From assembly GCF_021531915.1 (NCBI RefSeq), contig NZ_JAFBIV010000002.1, forward strand, positions 62,001 to 126,000: a stretch of 64,000 nucleotides of DNA, written 5' to 3'. This DNA comes from Oscillibacter valericigenes. GTDB lineage: Bacteria; Bacillota; Clostridia; Oscillospirales; Oscillospiraceae. Made by a program: the position numbers and the translations under genes. This document shows, piece by piece, positions 7,079 to 15,346 of this stretch (positions are counted from its first letter, which is position 1; each line of letters begins with the position of its first letter). The notes under the pieces were generated by a model. It searched no databases. It had not been told where the DNA came from and saw only the letters and a program-made list of their open reading frames with translations.

Positions 7079-9121
7079 ATGGAACGAGATTTTCTTCCCA
7101 TTTCCCGGTCGGACATGAAGCGCCGGGGCTGGGACCAATGTGATTTTGTATATGTGATCGGAGACGCCTATGTGGACCACCCCACCTTCGGCCACGCCAT
7201 CATCTCCCGGGTGCTGGAGGACGCGGGCTATAAGGTGGGCATCATCTCCCAGCCAGACTGGAAGAACCCCGCCAGCATCCAGGCCCTGGGGGAGCCCCGT
7301 CTTGCCTTTTTGGTGATGGGCGGCAACATGGACTCCATGGTGAACCACTACTCTGTGTCCAAGAAGCGCCGCAAAACCGACGCCTTTACCCCCGGCGGCG
7401 TCACTGGCAAGCGGCCGGACCACGCCGCCACTGTCTACTGCAACCTGATCCGCCAGCGGTATCCCCACAAGCCCATTGTGGTGGGCGGCATTGAGGCCAG
7501 CCTCCGCCGCCTGGCCCACTACGACTACTGGTCCGACGCCATGAAGCGCTCCCTGCTGCTGGACGCCCAGGCGGACCTGCTGCTCTACGGTATGGGCGAG
7601 CGCAGTATTCTGGAGGTGGCGGAGGCCCTGGACAGCGGTCTGGCGGTGTCTGACATCACCTACATCCGGGGTTCTGTCTACAAGACCGACAGCCTGGAAA
7701 GCGTGTACGACGCCCTGACCCTCCCCTCCTGGGAGGCCCTGAACGCCAGCCGCCGCACCTATGCCGAGAGCTTCTACAAGCAATACTGCAACACGGACCC
7801 CTTCGTAGCCAAGCGACTGGTGGAACCCTACGAACAGGCGCACTGCTATGTGGTGCAGAACCCACCCCAGGAGCCCCTCTCCACCGGAGAGATGGACCAT
7901 GTCTACGCCCTGCCCTACATGCGGACCTACCACCCCTCCTATGAAAAGGCCGGGGGCGTCCCCGCCATTGAGGAGGTCAAGTTCAGTCTGACCTCCAACC
8001 GGGGCTGCTTCGGCGGCTGCTCCTTCTGCGCCCTGACCTTCCACCAGGGCCGCATCATCCAGGTCCGCAGCCACGAGGCCATCATGGACGAGGCCAAGCA
8101 GGTCATCGCGGAGCCGGACTTCAAGGGCTACATCCACGACGTGGGTGGTCCCACCGCCAACTTCCGCCATCCCAGCTGCCAGAAGCAGCTGACGAAAGGC
8201 GTTTGTCCCAACCGCCAGTGCCTGTTCCCCACCCCCTGCAAAAACCTCCAGGTGGATCACATGGACTATCTGGAGCTGCTTCGGAAGCTCCGGGCGCTGC
8301 CGGGGGTGAAAAAAGTGTTCATCCGCAGCGGCATCCGTTTCGACTATCTGCTGTGCGACAAAAACGAGACCTTCCTGCGTGAGATGGTGGAGCACCACAT
8401 CTCCGGTCAGCTGAAGGTGGCCCCGGAGCACATCGCGGACCCGGTGCTGAAGATGATGGGCAAACCCCCCAACGCCGTCTACGAAAAATTTCTCACCAAG
8501 TACCAGCGGCTCAATGAGCGGCTGGGCAAAAAGCAGTTCGTGGTGCCCTACCTCATGAGCAGCCACCCCGGCTCCACGCTGAAGGAAGCCGTGGCCCTGG
8601 CGGAGTACCTGCGGGACCTGGGCTACATGCCGGAGCAGGTGCAGGACTTCTATCCCACCCCCTCCACCATCTCCACCGTCATGTACTACACCGGTCTGGA
8701 CCCCCGGACCATGAAGCCCGTGTATGTGGCCACAGACCCCCACGAGAAGGCCATGCAGCGGGCCCTGATTCAATACCGAAACCCCAAGAACTACTATCTG
8801 GTGCGGGAGGCCCTGGAAAAGGCCGGACGGGAGGACCTGATCGGCTTCGGAAAAGAGTGCCTGATCCGGCCCCCGGGTGGGAACCGTCCCTACGCCGGAC
8901 AGAAGTCCGTTTCCGGCGGCGGAAAGCCAGGCAAAAAGGTCTCCTCAGGGCAGAAGAATGTCCGGGGAAAGGACCGCAAGCCCGCAGGCGGTAAAACCGG
9001 GAAAACCCCTGTCTCCAAAGAACGCCGCCCCACCTCCGGTCAAAAGGGACGTGGGTCCGCCTCCGGAGGGCATTCCTCTCCCCGGAAACCCTCCACCCCC
9101 TCCCGCCGGGGCAAACGCTGA
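7079..9121 (+). CDS. YgiQ family (UPF0313) radical SAM protein
   Basis: This 680-residue protein has the YgiQ-type N-terminal domain (GDAYVDHPTFGHAIISRVLE near residue 28) followed by a radical SAM core. The iron-sulfur cysteines are in NRGCFGGCSFC near residue 305, a CxxxCxxC motif, and several later Cys residues (PNRQCLFPTPC) could bind another cluster. The last 70 residues are a low-complexity Lys/Gly/Ser/Pro tail, probably disordered and basic enough to touch RNA. YgiQ proteins are widespread but their reaction is not established. The ATG at 7079 has GAAGAGGT upstream and the gene has its own promoter and terminator. Confidence 0.9.
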   Translation: MERDFLPISRSDMKRRGWDQCDFVYVIGDAYVDHPTFGHAIISRVLEDAGYKVGIISQPDWKNPASIQALGEPRLAFLVMGGNMDSMVNHYSVSKKRRKTDAFTPGGVTGKRPDHAATVYCNLIRQRYPHKPIVVGGIEASLRRLAHYDYWSDAMKRSLLLDAQADLLLYGMGERSILEVAEALDSGLAVSDITYIRGSVYKTDSLESVYDALTLPSWEALNASRRTYAESFYKQYCNTDPFVAKRLVEPYEQAHCYVVQNPPQEPLSTGEMDHVYALPYMRTYHPSYEKAGGVPAIEEVKFSLTSNRGCFGGCSFCALTFHQGRIIQVRSHEAIMDEAKQVIAEPDFKGYIHDVGGPTANFRHPSCQKQLTKGVCPNRQCLFPTPCKNLQVDHMDYLELLRKLRALPGVKKVFIRSGIRFDYLLCDKNETFLREMVEHHISGQLKVAPEHIADPVLKMMGKPPNAVYEKFLTKYQRLNERLGKKQFVVPYLMSSHPGSTLKEAVALAEYLRDLGYMPEQVQDFYPTPSTISTVMYYTGLDPRTMKPVYVATDPHEKAMQRALIQYRNPKNYYLVREALEKAGREDLIGFGKECLIRPPGGNRPYAGQKSVSGGGKPGKKVSSGQKNVRGKDRKPAGGKTGKTPVSKERRPTSGQKGRGSASGGHSSPRKPSTPSRRGKR

Positions 9122-9128
9122 CAGAAAA

Positions 9129-9158
9129 AGGAACGTTCCTTGCGGACGTTCCTTTTTT
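9129..9158 (+). terminator. Intrinsic terminator after ygiQ
   Basis: AGGAACG and CGTTCCT pair around an 11-base loop, followed by seven T residues. Confidence 0.8.
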
Positions 9159-9213
9159 TCGCAAATAACACAAAAACACCCGGGAAAATATCTGAAAATC
9201 ATGTCGTTTTTCC

Positions 9214-9242
9214 TTGACTTCGGTGTGCTTTTCCCGTATAAT
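9214..9242 (+). promoter_or_regulatory. Strong promoter of the OPT transporter gene
   Basis: TTGACT (9214-9219) and a perfect TATAAT (9237-9242) are separated by 17 bases. The predicted leader of about 84 bases contains a GCGGCAG/CTGCCGC hairpin (9274-9302) just before the ribosome site. Confidence 0.75.
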
Positions 9243-9332
9243 GCCCTTTGTGTGCGTCTATGGTGGACACATATGCGGCAGTATCACGGTAAAGCGCTGC
9301 CGCAGGAAAGAAAAAGAAAGAGGAGAAAAAAC

Positions 9333-11228
9333 GTGGAAGAGAAGAAATTCCAACCCTACATTCCGGCGGACAAGGTCGTGCCTGAATTCACCGTGTTCTC
9401 TGTGATCCTCGGTGCATTGCTGGCTGTCCTGTTCGGCGGCGCCAACGCCTATCTGGGTCTGCGCGTTGGCATGACCGTTTCCGCATCCATCCCCGCGGCG
9501 GTCATCTCCATGGGCGTCATCCGTTTCATTTTCAAGCGGGACTCCATTCTGGAGAACAACATGGTCCAGACCATCGGCTCCGCCGGTGAGTCCCTGGCAG
9601 CCGGTGCCATTTTCACCATGCCCGCCCTGTTCATGTGGGCTGCCGAGGGCCTGTGCGACGTGCCCTCCATGGTGGAGATCGGCCTGATCGCCCTGTGCGG
9701 CGGCGTGCTGGGCATCATGATGATGATCCCCCTGCGCTCTGCTCTGATCGTCAAGGAGCACGGCACCCTGGGCTATCCCGAGGGCAAGGCCTGCGCCGAG
9801 GTCCTGATGGCCGGCGAAGAGGGCGGCGCCAAGGCCTCCACCGTGTTCTGGGGCCTGGGCATTGCCGCCATCTACAAGTTCGTGGCCGACGGCCTGAAGC
9901 TGTTCCCCAGCGAGGTGGACTACACCATCGACGCCTATAAGGGCTCCGGCTTTGGCGTGGATGTACTGCCCGCCCTGGCCGGCGTGGGCTACATCTGCGG
10001 CCCCCGCATTTCCTCCTACATGTTCGCGGGCAGCACCATTGCCTGGTTCGTGCTGATGCCCATGATCGCCCTGTTCGGCAGTGACCTGGTCATCTATCCC
10101 GCCACCATGAGCGTGGCCGAGCTGTGGGCCGACGGCGGCACCTGGAACCTGTGGAGCAAGTTCATCCGCTACATCGGCGCCGGCGCTCTGGCGGCCGGCG
10201 GCATCATCAGCCTGATCAAGTCCCTGCCTATGATCGTCCGTACCTTCGTGGCGGCCTTCAAAGATTACGGCAAGGGCAGCGCCGGTGTGCTGCGCACGGA
10301 GCAGGACATCTCCATGAAGGTGGTCCTGGTGGTGTGCCTGGCCATCGCCGTGTTCATGTGGCTGTTCCCCAGCATCCCCGTCAGCTTCATCGGTGCCCTG
10401 ATCGTCCTGATCTTCGGCTTCTTCTTCGCAACCGTTTCCTCCCGCATGGTGGGCCTGATCGGCTCCTCCAACAACCCCGTCTCCGGCATGGCCATCGCCA
10501 CCCTGCTGATCGCCACCATCATCCTGAAGGCCACCGGCTCCACCGGTGCTTCCGGCATGGTGGGCGCCATCGCCATCGGCTCCGTGATCTGCATCATCGC
10601 CGCTATTGCGGGCGATACCTCTCAGGACCTGAAGACCGGCTTCCTGCTGGGCGCCACCCCCAAGAAGCAGCAGTACGGTGAGCTGATCGGTGTCTGCGTC
10701 TCCGCCGTCGCCATCGGTGCCATCCTGTACCTGCTGAACGCCGCCTGGGGCTTTGGCTCCGAGGAACTGGGCGCTCCCCAGGCCATGATGATGAAGATGG
10801 TCATCGAGGGCGTCATGGGCGGCGAGATGCCCTGGGCTCTGGTGTTCACCGGCGTATTCATCGCTGTGGCCATCGAGATCCTGGGCCTGCCTGTTCTGCC
10901 CGTGGCCATCGGCATCTACCTGCCCATCCACCTGAACGCCGGCATCATGCTGGGCGGCCTGGTGCGGCTGTTTGTGGAGAAGCGAAAGTACGCCTCTGAG
11001 AAGGAGAAGAACGACAGCATCCAGTCCGGCATCCTGTACACCTCCGGCATGATCGCCGGTGAGGGCGTGGTGGGCATCCTGCTGGCTGTCTTCGCCGTGC
11101 TGAACATCAACACCGATATCTCCGGCATCATCAGCCTGGGCAACATCGGTGGTCTGGCGTTCTTCGCCGTGCTGCTGGCATCCATCATCTTCTTCTGCAA
11201 CAAGGGCAAGAAAGCCGCCAAAAATTGA
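9333..11228 (+). CDS. OPT family oligopeptide transporter
   Basis: This 631-residue polytopic membrane protein belongs to the prokaryotic branch of the OPT family, secondary transporters that take up small peptides or metal chelates with protons. Diagnostic stretches are LFGGANAYLGLRVGMTVSAS near residue 30 and GSSNNPVSGMAIATLL near 380, with some 14-16 hydrophobic segments. The preferred start is GTG at 9333, seven bases after GAGGAG; the frame extends upstream but begins before the promoter. Codons are strongly biased to GCC, CTG and GGC, as in the liv genes, suggesting high expression. A PqqD-like gene, a small membrane protein and a dipeptidase follow. Confidence 0.92.
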   Translation: MEEKKFQPYIPADKVVPEFTVFSVILGALLAVLFGGANAYLGLRVGMTVSASIPAAVISMGVIRFIFKRDSILENNMVQTIGSAGESLAAGAIFTMPALFMWAAEGLCDVPSMVEIGLIALCGGVLGIMMMIPLRSALIVKEHGTLGYPEGKACAEVLMAGEEGGAKASTVFWGLGIAAIYKFVADGLKLFPSEVDYTIDAYKGSGFGVDVLPALAGVGYICGPRISSYMFAGSTIAWFVLMPMIALFGSDLVIYPATMSVAELWADGGTWNLWSKFIRYIGAGALAAGGIISLIKSLPMIVRTFVAAFKDYGKGSAGVLRTEQDISMKVVLVVCLAIAVFMWLFPSIPVSFIGALIVLIFGFFFATVSSRMVGLIGSSNNPVSGMAIATLLIATIILKATGSTGASGMVGAIAIGSVICIIAAIAGDTSQDLKTGFLLGATPKKQQYGELIGVCVSAVAIGAILYLLNAAWGFGSEELGAPQAMMMKMVIEGVMGGEMPWALVFTGVFIAVAIEILGLPVLPVAIGIYLPIHLNAGIMLGGLVRLFVEKRKYASEKEKNDSIQSGILYTSGMIAGEGVVGILLAVFAVLNINTDISGIISLGNIGGLAFFAVLLASIIFFCNKGKKAAKN

Positions 11229-11252
11229 TGGAATATTCATTGTAAAATGAAG

Positions 11253-11291
11253 AACTGGGCTATATACTATGGTATATAGCCCAGTTTTTAC
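11253..11291 (+). terminator. Intrinsic terminator after the OPT gene
   Basis: A 15-base perfect stem (AACTGGGCTATATAC with GTATATAGCCCAGTT) closes a TATG loop and runs into TTTTTA. It lies immediately before the PqqD-like ribosome site, so read-through would be needed for co-transcription. Confidence 0.85.
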
Positions 11292-11303
11292 AGGAGGGCC
11301 GTT

Positions 11304-11663
11304 ATGGCGAAAAAACAGGAAAACTATTTGGACTTCATCCCGGCCATCTCTGAGAAAAACAGCTGGGACAGGGATGAAACCGGCAAAGTCACCATCCACA
11401 TGGTCCACCGGGGCTTTTACGCCTGGATCGCCCAGAAGTTCTTCCACCGCCCCCGGGTCAGCCACATCGACCTGGACACCATGGGCAGCTTCATCTTCCC
11501 CCTGATCGACGGCAGGCGGACGGTGGGCGACATCGCGGAGCTGGTGAAGGCGGAGTTCGGCAAGGACGCCGAGCCCCTGTACGAACGGCTGGCGAAGTAT
11601 ATGCAGATCCTGCGGAACAACGGGTTCATCTATTATGCCGGAAAGGACAGGATGCCGAAATGA
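11304..11663 (+). CDS. PqqD family protein
   Basis: The 119-residue protein has the PqqD winged-helix fold pattern: DLDTMGSFIFPLIDGRRTVG near residue 57 matches the core where a conserved Asp-Gly turn precedes the recognition helices. PqqD proteins and related RRE domains bind ribosomally made precursor peptides and hand them to modifying enzymes; orphan members of unknown role are common in Firmicutes. AGGAGG lies seven bases upstream of the ATG. The next gene overlaps by four bases, so they are coupled. No radical SAM maturase or precursor peptide is adjacent, while an OPT peptide transporter is upstream and PepD downstream. Confidence 0.8.
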   Translation: MAKKQENYLDFIPAISEKNSWDRDETGKVTIHMVHRGFYAWIAQKFFHRPRVSHIDLDTMGSFIFPLIDGRRTVGDIAELVKAEFGKDAEPLYERLAKYMQILRNNGFIYYAGKDRMPK

Positions 11664-12004
11664 CCACGGGACAAATCATTCTTGGCATCCTCCTGTTTGC
11701 CGTGGCCGCTGCCATCCTCTACGCCTGGGGCCTGAAAAAATCCATGGACCAGCGGGAAGACCTGCAGCGGAGCCTCATGAGTGCCTGCGGCAGCCGGGTG
11801 GTAAAGCATCTGAAAAAGCACGGCACCGTCACGAAAGCCGAGATCGCGGCGCTGGTGGATGGCATAACGGTGGGCCCCTTTTGGTCCCGCCACAAGGTCC
11901 GGGTGCAGGACGGCAACAAAGTGGCCGGTCAGGTCATCGACTTTCTGCTGGATCAGCAGTATATGGAGCCTATTAACGGCGGAAGCTACCGCCTGAAGAA
12001 ATAA
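11660..12004 (+). CDS. Small membrane-anchored winged-helix-like protein, unknown function
   Basis: I do not recognise a named family. The 114-residue product starts with a single hydrophobic segment (about residues 5-23) followed by a basic linker and a soluble region rich in helix-forming residues. KKHGTVTKAEIAALVDGITV (near 53) and a C-terminal strand-like GGSYRLKK resemble a small winged-helix domain. The membrane anchor argues against a normal DNA-binding repressor and favours protein or peptide contact. The start overlaps the stop of the PqqD-like gene as ATGA, so the two proteins are probably made in equal amounts and may work together. pepD starts 28 bases downstream. Confidence 0.75.
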   Translation: MTTGQIILGILLFAVAAAILYAWGLKKSMDQREDLQRSLMSACGSRVVKHLKKHGTVTKAEIAALVDGITVGPFWSRHKVRVQDGNKVAGQVIDFLLDQQYMEPINGGSYRLKK

Positions 12005-12032
12005 ATCATCAACCTGTAAAGGAGCAATTACC

Positions 12033-13472
12033 ATGTCGATTTTGGAAAACCTGGAGCCCAAGGGCGTATTCCGCTTCTTCGAAGAGATGTGTGCTATCCC
12101 CCACGGCTCCGGCAATACCAAGGCCGCTAGCGACTGGCTGATGGCCTTCGCCCGGGAACGGAAGCTGGAGGCCTATCAGGACCAGCTGAATAACGTCATC
12201 ATCATCAAGAAAGCCACGCCCGGCTACGAGGACGCGGAGCCGGTCATCCTCCAGGGCCACATGGACATGGTCTGCGAAAAGGCCCCCGACTGTGCCAAGG
12301 ATATGGATATGGAAGGGCTGGACCTGGCCGTAGAGGGCGACACCGTCTATGCCAGGGGCACCACTCTGGGCGGCGATGACGGCATTGCGGTCGCCATGGC
12401 CCTGGCGATCCTGGACGCGAACGATATCCCCCATCCCCGGCTGGAGGCGGTCTTTACCGTGGACGAGGAGATCGGCATGCTGGGTGCCGTGGGTATGGAG
12501 GACGTTTCCATGCTCCATGGCCGGCGGATGCTGAATCTGGACTCCGAGGTGGAGGGGGTCTTTACCGTCAGCTGTGCCGGCGGCAATGTGACCCGCTGCA
12601 CCCTTCCCGTCCGCCGGGAAGATTTCGGCGGCGAAAACCTCACCATTACCGTAGGTGGCCTGCGGGGCGGCCATTCCGGTGTGGAGATCGACAAGGGGCT
12701 GGGCAACGCCTGCATGCTGCTGGGCCGTGTGCTGAATGCCTGCGGTCTGGAGAGCGAGCTGCGCCTGATCTCCGCTGACGGCGGCCTGAAGGACAACGCC
12801 ATCCCCCGGGAGGCCTCTGCCGTGGTGTCCGCCGCGGACGCCCAGGAGGCAAAGGCCGTCTGCGCCCGGTTGGACGCCGAGCTGAAAAACGAGTACCGGA
12901 CCACGGACCCGGCGGTGTTCGTCTCCGTTACTGACGGCGGTGCCGGTTTGCCCATGGACGAAGATTCCTCCCGCCGTATGCTGGCCTTCCTCACCTGCGC
13001 CCCCAACGGCATCCAGGCCATGAGCGCCGACATTTCCGGTCTTGTGCAGACCTCTCTGAATCTGGGCATCCTGACCACGGAGGAGAGCACTGTGTACGCC
13101 TCCTTCTGTGTCCGCAGCAGCGTGGACAGTCAGAAGCAGATGCTGGTGGAACGACTGGTTTGTCTGACAGAGACCCTGGGCGGCACCGTGGAGGTCTTCG
13201 GTGATTACTCCGGCTGGGAGTACCGCCCCGACTCTCCCCTGCGTGAACTGCTGGTGGAGGTCTTCACCCAGCAGTACGGCCACGAGCCCAAGATCGAGGC
13301 CATCCACGCCGGTGTGGAGTGCGGCATCTTCGCCGGGAAACTCCCCGGCCTGGACTGCGTCTCCATGGGCCCAGACCTGACGGAGATCCACACCTGCCGG
13401 GAACGGCTGCACATCGCCTCCGTGCAGCGCCTGTGGACCATGGTGCTGGAGACCCTGAAGCGCATGAAATAA
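12033..13472 (+). CDS. pepD: Aminoacyl-histidine dipeptidase PepD (M20 metallopeptidase)
   Basis: This 479-residue cytosolic zinc peptidase of the M20 family cleaves dipeptides, classically Xaa-His such as carnosine. Metal-site motifs are in order: GHMDMVC near residue 75, GTTLGGDDGI near 108 with the bridging Asp, DEEIGM near 144 with catalytic Glu and metal-binding Glu, and LNLDSE near 168. The length is as expected for PepD. AAAGGAG precedes the ATG. Its position 28 bases after the PqqD/membrane pair and downstream of an OPT transporter suggests use of imported peptides. A bidirectional terminator ends the run. Confidence 0.93.
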   Translation: MSILENLEPKGVFRFFEEMCAIPHGSGNTKAASDWLMAFARERKLEAYQDQLNNVIIIKKATPGYEDAEPVILQGHMDMVCEKAPDCAKDMDMEGLDLAVEGDTVYARGTTLGGDDGIAVAMALAILDANDIPHPRLEAVFTVDEEIGMLGAVGMEDVSMLHGRRMLNLDSEVEGVFTVSCAGGNVTRCTLPVRREDFGGENLTITVGGLRGGHSGVEIDKGLGNACMLLGRVLNACGLESELRLISADGGLKDNAIPREASAVVSAADAQEAKAVCARLDAELKNEYRTTDPAVFVSVTDGGAGLPMDEDSSRRMLAFLTCAPNGIQAMSADISGLVQTSLNLGILTTEESTVYASFCVRSSVDSQKQMLVERLVCLTETLGGTVEVFGDYSGWEYRPDSPLRELLVEVFTQQYGHEPKIEAIHAGVECGIFAGKLPGLDCVSMGPDLTEIHTCRERLHIASVQRLWTMVLETLKRMK

Positions 13473-13475
13473 GCC

Positions 13476-13512
13476 AAAACTCCCCACAGCCAAAGGGCTG
13501 TGGGGAGTTTGT
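13476..13512. terminator. Bidirectional terminator between pepD and znuA
   Basis: AAACTCCCCACAGCC pairs with GGCTGTGGGGAGTTT around an AAAG loop. The genes converge here, and both flanks carry short T-runs in the relevant direction. Confidence 0.8.
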
Positions 13513-13515
13513 ATA

Positions 13516-14511
13516 TCAGGTAAAGTATTGTTGAAGCGTCTCCAGATTTCCCTCCATCAGGGAGAGATAGGTGGCGCCGCTTTCGATCTCCGCCTTGGAT
13601 ACGTTGTGGCAGGTGTGGAACATGGCGGTCCGGGTTTCGGTGGCCTCCGCGATGCAGTCCGCCACCAGATGGTTGGAAAACTCGATATACCAGACGGTAG
13701 GGAGCTGTTCCGTCCGCACCTTCTCCGTCAGGTAGGCAATGGTGGCCGCAGAAGGCTCCGTCTGGGTCCCACAGCCGGGGAAAGCCGCGTAATAGTCCAG
13801 GTCATACCGCTCCGCGAAGTACCGCAGGGGGAAACGGTCGCCGAAGACGATGGTCCGGCTGGGCTGAGCATCGAAAAACACCTCAAACTGCCGGTCCAGG
13901 TCCATCAGCTCCGCCGCATATCCTTCGGCATTCTTCCGGTATGTCTCCCCGTGGGTGCCGTCCAGTTCCGCTAATTTTTCGCCGATGGACAAAGTGATTG
14001 CCGCCGCATTGGCAGGGGAGGTCCAGACATGTTCGTCCATACCCGTCACCTCTCCCAGACCGTGGCCGTCCTCCAGTTCCTCATGGGGTTCGTGTTCGTC
14101 CTCGTGGTGGTCATGATCGTGTCCCCGCTCCTCCTGCATGCCCTCCACATGCTCCTCCTCCAGCAGGTCCACGCAGTCCACCATCCGCAGGGTCTCTCCC
14201 CTGGGCTGGACCGCCGTCAGGATGGTGTCCACCCAGGCGTCGCTCTCGCCGCCGAGGTAAATGAACAGGTCGCAGTTCTGCACCGCCAGGATATCCGCCG
14301 GAGTGGGCTCGTAGGAGTGGCTCTCCACGCCCGGGGGCAGCAGCAGCGTCACATCCGCCCGGTCTCCGGCGGCGGCACGGGCAAAATCATAGGCCGGAAA
14401 TACCGTGGCCACAATCCGGAGCCGCCCGTCGTCCCTCTCCGGGGCGGGCTCCGTCGGGGCGCAGCCCGCCAGCAACAACATACAGCAAATACACAGCAAA
14501 AGCTTTTTCAC
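13516..14511 (-). CDS. Zinc/metal ABC transporter substrate-binding lipoprotein (ZnuA-like)
   Basis: The 331-residue protein starts with a lipoprotein signal (KKLLLCICCMLLLAGC; modified Cys17) and has the cluster A-I metal-binding fold. Candidate zinc ligands are His65 in ESHSYEP and His161 in MDEHVWTSP. Between them, residues 130-150 form a His/Asp/Glu-rich loop (GHDHDHHEDEHEPHEE) typical of high-affinity zinc binders. GTG at 14511 is preferred because AGAGGA lies seven bases upstream and the signal peptide then begins as usual. No permease or ATPase gene is next to it, so it must share transporter parts encoded elsewhere. A Fur-family box follows its promoter, implying repression when zinc or iron is plentiful. 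Confidence 0.9.
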   Translation of the reverse strand: MKKLLLCICCMLLLAGCAPTEPAPERDDGRLRIVATVFPAYDFARAAAGDRADVTLLLPPGVESHSYEPTPADILAVQNCDLFIYLGGESDAWVDTILTAVQPRGETLRMVDCVDLLEEEHVEGMQEERGHDHDHHEDEHEPHEELEDGHGLGEVTGMDEHVWTSPANAAAITLSIGEKLAELDGTHGETYRKNAEGYAAELMDLDRQFEVFFDAQPSRTIVFGDRFPLRYFAERYDLDYYAAFPGCGTQTEPSAATIAYLTEKVRTEQLPTVWYIEFSNHLVADCIAEATETRTAMFHTCHNVSKAEIESGATYLSLMEGNLETLQQYFT

Positions 14512-14531
14512 AGAATGGTCCTCTTTCAATT

Positions 14532-14546
14532 TGAGAATGATTTTCA
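14532..14546 (-). promoter_or_regulatory. Fur/Zur-family operator before znuA
   Basis: The minus strand reads TGAAAATCATTCTCA, matching the 7-1-7 Fur-family consensus TGATAATNATTATCA at 12 of 14 defined positions. It lies between the predicted transcription start and the ribosome site of a zinc-binding lipoprotein, so Zur is the likely protein. The discrimination between Fur, Zur and PerR cannot be made from this site alone. Confidence 0.7.
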
Positions 14547-14553
14547 GATGTAC

Positions 14554-14582
14554 ATGATACCACGGGGCGGTGCAAAATGCAA
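14554..14582 (-). promoter_or_regulatory. Promoter of znuA
   Basis: On the minus strand TTGCAT (14577-14582) and TATCAT (14554-14559) are 17 bases apart. The start near 14547 places the Fur-family box at the beginning of the transcript. Confidence 0.6.
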
Positions 14583-14678
14583 CCTTTGAAAATTCCGCAG
14601 TTTTTGGCGGGAAACCCTTTCAAAACCACAAAAACAGGCGTATACTAATGATACTTATAACAGTTAGGAGCGGTGACC

Positions 14679-15287
14679 ATGACAAATCTGCTGAAACGCA
14701 TCAAGGCAAACGCTCTCTTCTCCGCCATCCTGTATATCCTGCTGGGCCTGGTACTGCTGCTGTGGCCGGAGCGCTCCACCAGCGCCCTGTGTCTGCTGCT
14801 TGGGGCAGTGCTGGTGCTGTGCGGTCTGTCGGATATCTTCAAGTTCCTCCGCAACCGGGACGGCACCCTCTACTCCGCTGCCCATCTTCTGACCGGCGTC
14901 ATTCTGGCCGCTGTTGGCGTCTGGCTCATGGCCCGCCCCACTTTGATCGCCGTCATCATTCCCCGGATCATCGGCGTGCTGATCTGCTTCCACGGCATCA
15001 GCAATCTGGGCGGTGCCCTGACCCTGCGGAAAAACCAGTCCGCCCGTTGGGGAGCCGCTGCCATCCTGGGCGCCGTCACCCTGGCGTTGGGCCTGCTGCT
15101 GGTGCTGGCACCCTTCCAGGCCTTCACCACCGTGGTCCGCATCATCGGCGCCGTGCTGATCTACGACGGCGTCAGCGACATCTGGATCTCCACCCAGGTC
15201 ACCCAGGCCATCAGGCAGGCTGAAAAGGCCGCCGATGTCCAGCAGGACGCTGTGGATGTGGACTTCCGGGACGCTTCGGAGCAGTAA
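14679..15287 (+). CDS. DUF308 / HdeD-like membrane protein
   Basis: This 202-residue protein has about six hydrophobic segments arranged as three helical hairpins with the internal repeat seen in DUF308 (HdeD family): ILYILLGLVLLLWPERST near residue 18, and related segments around 70 and 128. HdeD is linked to acid resistance in enterobacteria; most family members have no known role. The charged C-terminal tail (last 25 residues) is soluble. The ATG at 14679 is preferred because AGGAG lies eight bases upstream; a GTG two codons earlier is too close. A TTTCAA/TATACT promoter with 17-base spacing lies upstream. It is transcribed away from znuA and ends at a terminator. Confidence 0.8.
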   Translation: MTNLLKRIKANALFSAILYILLGLVLLLWPERSTSALCLLLGAVLVLCGLSDIFKFLRNRDGTLYSAAHLLTGVILAAVGVWLMARPTLIAVIIPRIIGVLICFHGISNLGGALTLRKNQSARWGAAAILGAVTLALGLLLVLAPFQAFTTVVRIIGAVLIYDGVSDIWISTQVTQAIRQAEKAADVQQDAVDVDFRDASEQ

Positions 15288-15301
15288 ATATTCTAAAAGA
15301 A

Positions 15302-15346
15302 AACGACTCTCGTTACTCTACGGTAATGGGAGTCGTTCTTTTTTCA
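15302..15346. terminator. Bidirectional terminator between DUF308 and xpaC-like genes
   Basis: AACGACTC and GAGTCGTT form the base of an interrupted stem with a second TTAC/GGTAA segment, followed by CTTTTTT on the plus strand and TTTTCTTTT on the minus strand. The two genes converge here. Confidence 0.75.

Noticed and set aside
9258-11465. Very long antisense open frame (about 735 codons) opposite the OPT gene
   Set aside because: It is rich in His, Gln, Asp and Gly with no domain and no ribosome site, the typical antisense shadow of a GC-rich gene. The sense frame has a full OPT signature.
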